The position numbers and the translations under genes are program-made. From Leptospira alstonii serovar Sichuan str. 79601 (GTDB lineage: Bacteria; Spirochaetota; Leptospiria; Leptospirales; Leptospiraceae), in assembly GCF_000347175.1 (NCBI RefSeq), contig NZ_ANIK01000082.1, positions 1 to 23,681 of the forward strand: a stretch of DNA of 23,681 nucleotides, given 5' to 3'. Positions 16,677-23,681 of the stretch are shown in pieces (position 1 is the stretch's first letter; every line of letters starts with the position of its first letter). The notes beneath the pieces were generated by a model that was given only the letters and a program-made list of their open reading frames with translations, had not been told where the DNA came from and did no database searches.

Positions 16677-18431
16677 ATGCTGAAAGAAAAAAAGGAAAAG
16701 GAAGCCAATTCTGCAAAAAAACTTAAAACTGCAAACGAAGAAGTTAAAGAAATTACTTTAGAATATAAACTCCACGAACTTCCTTCTTCTCAGCACAAAT
16801 CCGGACTTGCCGGTCTCGTCCTGATGGTTCGTTGGTTAACGAAAAGAAATCCACACAAAGTAAAAGGGATTTTAGAAGAATTAGAATGCACGGATAAGAT
16901 TTATAAACTTCGAATTGATAAAGAAGGAATGAAATCTCTTTTCGATGAAACCTATTCGGCGAGTTGGGAAGAGCAAGAAAGAGATAAACCTTTAAAAAAT
17001 TCGAGAACAAAGGAAGAGATCCCCTACAAGAGAAAAGAAACGAAAGCAGTCGGTATTGTAGATAAAAAAACTGGAGAAAACATTCAAAAAGAAAAAGAAA
17101 TATATATTTATGATGTGGTCGTTCCATCGGGTTCATTTCTAAAAGATATGGATAATAGCCAAGAGTCAGCTTGGATCAAACTTTGGCGAGATATGATATG
17201 GAATATACTAAGAGGCATCCCGACTACTCGTATTGTATATGAAAATAGAGCCAGTAAAGAAGATAACAAAGACTATTTAGAAGTTTGGAATAATTTAATA
17301 AAGATAACTACTAAAAAATCAGAAATTCAAGGTACTTACTTTCTGAGCTCCCAAGATAAAAATGCGGAAGGAGTTCCTTTTTTAGACCAGAATAAAAACT
17401 TCCTATTATTGCATTTCTGGCCTTTCATTTCTCAAATCTATATTCCGCAAAAATTAGAATATGACAATTCTTCAAAGAAATACAAACCGTCCGATGATGG
17501 ATTTGCAATTTGCATTCCTGAAATTTTAGATTTAAAGAACTTCTGCTTAGACTATGAAGAATTTTTAAAATCTAGAGACAATACGATCCTCGGATTCAGA
17601 CCAAGAGCATCTAAAATTTTCGTTTTACAAGAAGCAGGCTGGGACTCTTTTGAAAGACTCAAGATTAGTTTAACAAAATTAGAGGGTGCGAAGAAATATT
17701 CCGATTTAGTGAATGGGATAGATGTTTTTCGCTTTATAAAAGAAGGAAACAATATTAACAATAAAGCAAATTTTCGTATAACGCCAAATGATATTACTTT
17801 AAAAGAATATGAAGCATTTAAAAACGATAACTACTTTGATTCCATATTTAAGAGGCAAATTTTAACTAACCTCTCTGAGAATAAAAGCTGGCACGAAGAT
17901 TTCGGCAAACTATTCAAAACATCTGGATACGAATATTTCATAGGAAAGGGAAAAACAAAGGACGTTAACTTTTCTAACGACGTTAATAAAAAATTCAAGG
18001 GACTTATCAATTCAATTCACAAGGAACATACTATGGAAAATTCATTAGAAACTGATGAAAAAGAAATTTCATCTGAAAATCTAAAATCATTAGAGCAAAT
18101 CATTTATTGGATGATTCGAAATTATATTTCAATACGACTGGCTTCCAAATATGGTTTCAAAAAAGAGGATATTAAAACCAATAAATATGTTGAGATGAAG
18201 GAAAAATTAGCCAAAGAAACATTTCTGGCAATTCGAAGTAGAACCGGAGGTGATTTTATCAGCTATTTTTCTTCTTCTATATGTTCCGTAGGGCAATACA
18301 TGAATGAGGAGAGATTTCTCACTCTAACAAAAGCATTATTCGACGAAACGGACAAAGTAAGGACATTATCCATGCTTGCATTATCCGCAGTTAGTTACAC
18401 ATACCAAAAAAAGGAGACTTCCAATGTCTAA
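16677..18431 (+). CDS. cas8: Cascade large subunit Cas8, Cmx8 (DevT-like) type
   Basis: The protein has 584 residues. After a lysine- and glutamate-rich extension of about 25 residues it reads YKLHELPSSQHKSGLAGLVL and MVRWL, which resembles the characteristic opening of the I-MYXAN Cmx8 large subunit. The rest has no catalytic motif, as expected. Cas8 recognises the PAM and holds the crRNA 5' handle within Cascade. AGGA before the ATG supports the start, two bases after cas3. Its end overlaps cas7 by 8 bp. The C-terminal 130 residues are helical and separately preceded by a good internal ribosome binding site (see 18033). Confidence 0.8.
   Translation: MLKEKKEKEANSAKKLKTANEEVKEITLEYKLHELPSSQHKSGLAGLVLMVRWLTKRNPHKVKGILEELECTDKIYKLRIDKEGMKSLFDETYSASWEEQERDKPLKNSRTKEEIPYKRKETKAVGIVDKKTGENIQKEKEIYIYDVVVPSGSFLKDMDNSQESAWIKLWRDMIWNILRGIPTTRIVYENRASKEDNKDYLEVWNNLIKITTKKSEIQGTYFLSSQDKNAEGVPFLDQNKNFLLLHFWPFISQIYIPQKLEYDNSSKKYKPSDDGFAICIPEILDLKNFCLDYEEFLKSRDNTILGFRPRASKIFVLQEAGWDSFERLKISLTKLEGAKKYSDLVNGIDVFRFIKEGNNINNKANFRITPNDITLKEYEAFKNDNYFDSIFKRQILTNLSENKSWHEDFGKLFKTSGYEYFIGKGKTKDVNFSNDVNKKFKGLINSIHKEHTMENSLETDEKEISSENLKSLEQIIYWMIRNYISIRLASKYGFKKEDIKTNKYVEMKEKLAKETFLAIRSRTGGDFISYFSSSICSVGQYMNEERFLTLTKALFDETDKVRTLSMLALSAVSYTYQKKETSNV
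18033..18431 (+). CDS. Possible internally initiated small subunit (Cas11-like) inside cas8
   Basis: Inside cas8, in the same frame, ATG at 18033 (Met453 of Cas8) is preceded by AAGGA at 18021-18025, a 7-nt spacing better than that of several cas genes here. It would give a 132-residue helical protein starting MENSLETDEKEISSEN. In other type I systems without a separate small-subunit gene, Cas11 is made from just such an internal start near the end of cas8. This locus has no separate cas11 gene. The size and position fit, but sequence alone does not prove translation. Confidence 0.4.
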   Translation: MENSLETDEKEISSENLKSLEQIIYWMIRNYISIRLASKYGFKKEDIKTNKYVEMKEKLAKETFLAIRSRTGGDFISYFSSSICSVGQYMNEERFLTLTKALFDETDKVRTLSMLALSAVSYTYQKKETSNV

Positions 18432-19353
18432 ACAATCTATCAAAAATCTTTTCGGAACTATCTTAACTTATCCCGCACCAAGCGCAAACTATCGCGGGGA
18501 AAGTGAAGAAAATCGTACTGTATTACAGAAAATTTCTAAGAATGGAAAAGACTTTGCCATTTTTAGTTCAGAGGCTAAGAGAAATGCGTTGAGAGAAATA
18601 CTAATTAAAAAGAACATTTCAACGAATAGGACCCGACTTCATAATGAAGGTCAACTAGCCGTTGAATTTAAAGAATTTCCAAACTCTGACAAATATGCCG
18701 ATGATTTTATTTTTGGATATATGGTTGCGGATAGCAAGTATTTACCTAAAGACAGAAAAGATGCCACACTAAAACGAGATAGCATTCTAAGAATTAATAA
18801 TTCGGTGGCATTATCCCCTTACCAATATGAAGCGACCTTTCATCAGTCTCCTTTAAATGCGAAAACAAAAGTGAACGAAGATAAATACTGGAACAATCAA
18901 TCCACTTCAGTCCTTCTCCATAAAGAAATTTCCCTTACGGCATTTCAATATCCCTTTGCACTGGCTGGGAATGATTGCAAAGCAAAACCAGACTGGATTA
19001 AAGCGTTACTGGAGTCTATCGGCGAATTAACCAACGTAGCCGGCGGTCATGCAAGGAATTATTACGAAATGGGACCTAAGAGTATTGTAATTCGCTTAAC
19101 CCCTTCCTTAGTTGCGGGATATGACACATACGGGTTCCAAGAAGACGGAAGTTTGGAAGTATTAAAAAGAATTAAAGATAAAGAAGGTAAGATCGATTTA
19201 CCCGGAGAAGAGTTCTATTTGGGCGGAGAGATTGTTAGAAACTTATCCGAGGGCAAACATACCGAACTTAAAAGCTTTGGAGTGAAACTCTTCGAAAACC
19301 CACAGAAACTTTTAAAACAAGTTGGCGACGATTTTCTGGATGAAAGCAAATAA
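18424..19353 (+). CDS. cas7: Cascade backbone subunit Cas7, DevR/Cst2 family
   Basis: The protein has 309 residues. GGAG nine bases ahead of the ATG at 18424 marks the start, inside the end of cas8. It opens with IKNLFGTILTYPAPSANYRG, followed by SEAKRNALRE, RINNSVALSPYQYEATFHQS, HKEISLTAFQYPFALAG and ARNYYEMGPKSIVIRLTPSL. These follow the DevR-family Cas7 pattern with its RRM-like core. Several copies should coat the crRNA spacer in the interference complex. One base separates it from cas5. Confidence 0.88.
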   Translation: MSKQSIKNLFGTILTYPAPSANYRGESEENRTVLQKISKNGKDFAIFSSEAKRNALREILIKKNISTNRTRLHNEGQLAVEFKEFPNSDKYADDFIFGYMVADSKYLPKDRKDATLKRDSILRINNSVALSPYQYEATFHQSPLNAKTKVNEDKYWNNQSTSVLLHKEISLTAFQYPFALAGNDCKAKPDWIKALLESIGELTNVAGGHARNYYEMGPKSIVIRLTPSLVAGYDTYGFQEDGSLEVLKRIKDKEGKIDLPGEEFYLGGEIVRNLSEGKHTELKSFGVKLFENPQKLLKQVGDDFLDESK

Positions 19354-19354
19354 T

Positions 19355-20050
19355 ATGAGCCTTTTTTTTATGCGGTTAAAAGCTCCTTTTGCCGCATTTC
19401 GCTATTTTCAAGCCGGTGTTTACAGATCAACCATGCCGACACTTCCACACAGTGCGGCCTGGGGACTGATCAACAATATTCTTGGAATCGAAATCCGTAC
19501 AAATACAAATCACCTAACAACCCAAATATCAAAAGATATTCCTTCTTTAAACCTTGCTATCGGAAATATTTCTTTGGCTGAAACGAATTCTTTGTATCAA
19601 CAACTGCATGTTATTCCGGTTGGTAGTTCGGGAAAAGAAAATCTGGAGCGGACAAAAGGTTCAAAATATTTCATTCGTCCCGTCAGAAGAGAAATACTTA
19701 CAAATTTGGATGTCTTGATTGGAATACAATCGGATGATCCCGAATTAAAACAAAAAATAACTTCTGGTTTGAATGGAGAATGGAATGACACCCGCTACGG
19801 TCTCCCATTTGCCGGGAATAATAATTTACTTTTTGATTCTATTGATATTTTTGAAGAATCTTCAATACCTGCCTTTTGGCATTGTAAAGTCGGCGACAAC
19901 GATCAAATTGAAACGGAAACGGCAAGACTTACCGTTGGGATTGATAGATTAGATAATAGTAATACCGTTTCTCCCCTCTTTGCAATTTCAAAGGAAAAAT
20001 CGCTCCAACCTCCCCCTAACGCCTGGGTTTGGACGCCGAAAGAACCCTAA
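19355..20050 (+). CDS. cas5: Cascade subunit Cas5, DevS/Cmx5 type
   Basis: I choose ATG 19355, directly after the cas7 stop; the frame is open further upstream but only into cas7. The 231-residue protein opens MSLFFMRLKAPFAAFRYFQA, then GVYRSTMPTLPHSAAWGL, the common Cas5 start (LRLxAPxAxFR ... TxxxPPxSAxxGLL). Cas5 caps the crRNA 5' handle next to Cas8. The family is RAMP-like; the cleavage role belongs to Cas6 here. After this gene the compact operon is interrupted by a 307-bp gap. Confidence 0.87.
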   Translation: MSLFFMRLKAPFAAFRYFQAGVYRSTMPTLPHSAAWGLINNILGIEIRTNTNHLTTQISKDIPSLNLAIGNISLAETNSLYQQLHVIPVGSSGKENLERTKGSKYFIRPVRREILTNLDVLIGIQSDDPELKQKITSGLNGEWNDTRYGLPFAGNNNLLFDSIDIFEESSIPAFWHCKVGDNDQIETETARLTVGIDRLDNSNTVSPLFAISKEKSLQPPPNAWVWTPKEP

Positions 20051-20357
20051 ACAATGTTTAAAATATATCTAGACCTTTGCTGTTTCAAAATAGGAGTGTT
20101 GATGAAATTTTTACGGAAGCACGGAAGTTTGCTATAGATTTTCGTAAAATCAAAGGATCTATATAAAAAATCCATTCTTCGAAAAACTTATTACTTTATC
20201 ATTTAACAACAAACCAATCCCAGAAAGTTCAAAACTCAAACTATATTTTATTATTTTCATACTAAAATTCTAAAAAATGAATATTTTAACTCATTTTTAG
20301 AATATTCTAAATCGATACTATTACAACTTATGATTCTATCATGAGCAATCAAACATT
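20051..20357. other. 307-bp AT-rich gap between cas5 and cas4-cas1
   Basis: This is the only real gap inside the cas operon. No gene is visible. It contains an inverted repeat (20267-20303) and a possible -10 box TATGAT at 20329-20334 ahead of cas4, so the adaptation genes may have their own control. Confidence 0.6.
20267..20303. promoter_or_regulatory. Inverted repeat upstream of cas4-cas1
   Basis: ATTCTAAAAAATGA at 20267-20280 and TCATTTTTAGAAT at 20291-20303 are reverse complements except for one extra A, with a 10-nt loop. It lies 55-90 bp before the cas4 start. Either an operator for a regulator of spacer acquisition or a weak terminator after cas5 is possible. Confidence 0.4.
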
Positions 20358-20593
20358 ATGGACTCTTACGGAAACTTGCGAGCGATGGGAATTCATTCCC
20401 TACTTTATTGCGAAAGACTTTTCTATTTGGAAGAAGTAGAAGGCGTTTTAATCGCCGACGATCGCGTCTATGCAGGACGTACCTTACATGAAGAATTGGA
20501 ACCCAATGAGGATTCCTCGGGGAGAATCGAATCCTTTCATTATACGAGTGAAAAATTAGAAATTTCCGGCAAAGTAGATCGTATTCAAAAAAG

Positions 20594-21624
<1,031 letters not shown>

Positions 21625-21988
21625 TTCAAGTATCTCTTCAGGGCATAGACATAATTCTATCTATAAACAAAGCCTTAAATCCTCAATCTAAGTTTAGTTC
21701 CGGCATCTATCAACTTTCATTAGGATTTCTGAATCCTCTCGATTCTATGGTTCTCCGCGGCTTTTTTTCTTCCTTGCGATAATTCCGGTTCCTTTTAGGA
21801 TTGAAAATGTATGGAAACGTACTTGATTCTTTAAATCTTAACGGTAAAGACCGAGAGAATCAAAATTCGATCCGTATCGAAATCCAGAAGATGAAAAAGA
21901 GAAATATCCGACTATATGCTTGTTTTCCCTTTACAAATTCCCGTACATCCGCAACCTCTCCTCGTAAAAGCCATAAAAACAAAATGCT
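21625..21988 (+). other. CRISPR leader region
   Basis: This 364-bp stretch separates cas2 from the first repeat and has no recognisable gene; open frames of 60-80 codons cross it but look random. Its position on the side opposite the degenerate repeat marks it as the leader, where the array promoter and integration signals should lie. A T-run preceded by CCGCGGC at about 21757-21770 could end the cas transcript. The last 30 bases before the array are A-rich. Confidence 0.6.
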
Positions 21989-22953
21989 CTGAACATACCT
22001 TTGATGCCGTTAGGCGTTGAGCACTCTGAAGAAGTCAAAGCACAGGAAACTGAGAAGGAACTGAACATACCTTTGATGCCGTTAGGCGTTGAGCACCCGA
22101 AATTTTAATTCTTCCCCCGGATTTTCGCGGTACTGAACATACCTTTGATGCCGTTAGGCGTTGAGCACCCGAAATTTTAATTCTTCCCCCGGATTTTCGC
22201 GGTACTGAACATACCTTTGATGCCGTTAGGCGTTGAGCACGAGTAAGCCCGCCATTTTCATTGACCAGGGAGATATCTGAACATACCTTTGATGCCGTTA
22301 GGCGTTGAGCACGAATTAAAGCATGGCCGTAAAGAGAGAAACGAAAGACTGAACATACCTTTGATGCCGTTAGGCGTTGAGCACGAAAGGCATCAATATA
22401 ATCTGTCCAAAACCCAGGATCTGAACATACCTTTGATGCCGTTAGGCGTTGAGCACAAATCGCAGAGGATCTTAAAGAACTAAAATGGAACTGAACATAC
22501 CTTTGATGCCGTTAGGCGTTGAGCACACAGAAATTATGAATTTTCTTTTTCAAAAACTATCCTGAACATACCTTTGATGCCGTTAGGCGTTGAGCACTAT
22601 CATAGGATTTCTCGAAGATTCTTAGGCGATTTTTCTGAACATACCTTTGATGCCGTTAGGCGTTGAGCACCCGACTACGCCGGAGAGTGGTTTGTAGTGG
22701 ATGCCTGAACATACCTTTGATGCCGTTAGGCGTTGAGCACAGCACGAATTTTCAAGAAAGAAAATGGCCCAATGGCTGAACATACCTTTGATGCCGTTAG
22801 GCGTTGAGCACGAACCAGGGCAGTCGGGTTTGATTTTGCCTACGCCTGAACATACCTTTGATGCCGTTAGGCGTTGAGCACTTTATTCTGATTACGATAG
22901 GTGGCGCAACGATTTAATCTGAACATACCTTTGATGCCGTTAGGGGTTAGGAC
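21989..22953 (+). CRISPR. CRISPR array: 13 perfect 36-nt repeats, one degenerate repeat, 13 spacers
   Basis: Repeats begin CTGAACATAC and end GGCGTTGAGCAC. Starts: 21989, 22061, 22133, 22205, 22277, 22349, 22421, 22491, 22562, 22635, 22705, 22776, 22846, and the degenerate one 22919. Spacers are 34-37 nt. Repeat bases 18-20 (GCC) and 25-27 (GGC) form a short hairpin with loop GTTA, extended by weak pairs, leaving TTGAGCAC as the probable 8-nt crRNA handle. Spacers 2 (22097-22132) and 3 (22169-22204) are identical. The last repeat reads GGGGTTAGGAC at its 3' end (two substitutions and a one-base loss), which marks the leader-distal end and breaks the outer GC pair of the hairpin. I find no spacer match elsewhere in the window by eye. 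Confidence 0.97.
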
Positions 22954-22954
22954 T

Positions 22955-23167
22955 TTACATACAATAAAACGCAAGCGTTCCGACAAAAATGGAGCTTTTT
23001 ACTTGCAAAAAGTATGATTTTCTAATAGAGAAATGCCACCGGAGTTTTCCCGCCTCCTATTTCGCGATCCTGAAACGCGATCCATAGAGAGCCATAACCT
23101 TACCCACAAATATGAGAAAAAACTAGATTTTTCAACCTTTATTTCCAAAGTTAGTAAGGGCCTTATA
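22955..23167. other. Spacer between the CRISPR array and the transposase remnant
   Basis: There is no gene in this 213-bp stretch. It should contain the left end of the insertion sequence, but I see no convincing inverted repeat without the other end. A short palindromic stretch (CGCGATCC and ACGCGATCC) repeats at about 23063-23084. Confidence 0.45.
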
Positions 23168-23681
23168 ATGAACACTACACATTGGAGTAGTACACTCGGA
23201 ACGGAATTAGATTGGGTGGAAGAAGAATATTTATCGCTGAACTTGGGAGATACTCGATTAGATAAACGACTCAAGAAAATCGTGAGCGTGATGACAAAAC
23301 GAGGAGGAACGAGTTTGCCAGATATATTTGGCAATTGGTCAGGCACGAAAGGAGCGTATCGCTTTTTTTCGAATCCGAAAGTATCATCGGAAAAGATCAT
23401 AGAACCTCATAGTCAAGCAACAAAGAAACGACTTCACCAACAAGAAACAGTCTTGGTATTAAGCGACACAACGAAATCTATTATAGAAAAAGGGATCGTG
23501 TAGATGACTTGGGGCCGATGAACTCGGAATACAATCAGGGTCTTCTTTTGCATCCATCGATAGCTTTACGACTGAGGAATCCCTTTAGGCATCCTGGATT
23601 TTAAAATGTGGTCACGTACGGAATTAGGCGCCAACCAAAATCAAGACGGAAGAAAAATGTCCATAGAACATAAGGAAAGTG
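23168..23681 (+). pseudogene. IS4-family (Tn5-like) transposase remnant, 3' end outside the window
   Basis: From ATG 23168 the frame carries the N-terminal DNA-binding domain of Tn5-like IS4 transposases: LNLGDTRLDKRLKKIV, LPDIFGNWSGTKGAYRFFSN and the catalytic aspartate in VLSDTTKS. Near 23478 the frame breaks. The sense continues as YRKRDRVDDLGPM and GLLLHPSIAL in a second frame, then GIPLGILDFKMWSRTELG in a third after about 23570, so at least two frameshifts are present. It cannot be active. It lies 214 bp after the last CRISPR repeat. I could not identify terminal inverted repeats. Confidence 0.8.

Noticed and set aside
21801..21992. 63-codon open frame in the CRISPR leader
   Set aside because: No recognisable homology, it runs into the first repeat, and the region is expected to be a non-coding leader.
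22289..22483. Open reading frame running through the CRISPR array with the repeated motif IPLMPLGVEH
   Set aside because: It is the translation of the 36-nt repeats and has no coding support; the array explains it fully.
22999..23400. 133-codon minus-strand frame over the transposase start
   Set aside because: The plus strand shows clear IS4-family motifs in this interval, so the reverse frame is a shadow.

Overview
The window looks like a piece of a Leptospira chromosome. The first gene belongs to DUF1564, a family I know only from Leptospira, and base composition, spacing and gene content all fit a spirochaete of that genus. I cannot name the species. Most of positions 1-13040 is moderately GC-rich (a sampled line near 3301 is about 48% G+C). 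From about 13300 to 22000 the sequence is clearly AT-richer (a sampled line near 14701 is about 32%), which marks an acquired block.

Positions 1-8300 hold ordinary chromosomal genes. They are the end of a DUF1564 gene, a YdcF/SanA-type DUF218 membrane protein, and a tight cytochrome c maturation cluster (ccmE, ccmF, a ccmH-like gene, a zinc-ribbon protein and a lipoprotein). After these come a zinc alcohol dehydrogenase on the minus strand, a PaaI-like thioesterase, and an SMR exporter (sugE/gdx type) on the minus strand. The heme chaperone CcmE is the cysteine (C-X3-Y) variant, and its CcmH partner has four cysteines instead of the usual CxxC. Two copies of a 106-nt palindromic intergenic repeat lie at 445-550 and 6982-7087.

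Positions 8518-13039 are a decayed heavy-metal RND efflux operon (outer-membrane factor, membrane fusion protein, inner-membrane pump). Each of the three genes keeps both ends but has lost an internal segment and its reading frame.

Positions 13742-22953 are a type I CRISPR-Cas locus of the Myxococcus/Dev-like kind (I-MYXAN, usually grouped with subtype I-B). The order is cas6, cas3, cas8 (cmx8), cas7 (devR-like), cas5 (devS-like), a fused cas4-cas1, cas2, then an array of 13 perfect 36-nt repeats plus one degenerate terminal repeat. The interference genes look intact and translationally coupled. The cas4-cas1 gene carries a large out-of-frame internal deletion, so the locus can probably still interfere but not acquire spacers. 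Within cas8 a well-placed Shine-Dalgarno and ATG could start a separate small subunit (Cas11-like).

Positions 22955-23681 hold a frameshifted IS4-family transposase remnant that runs off the window. The main theme is reductive decay: five coding regions are broken, and four of them show the same signature of an internal deletion that leaves both termini.
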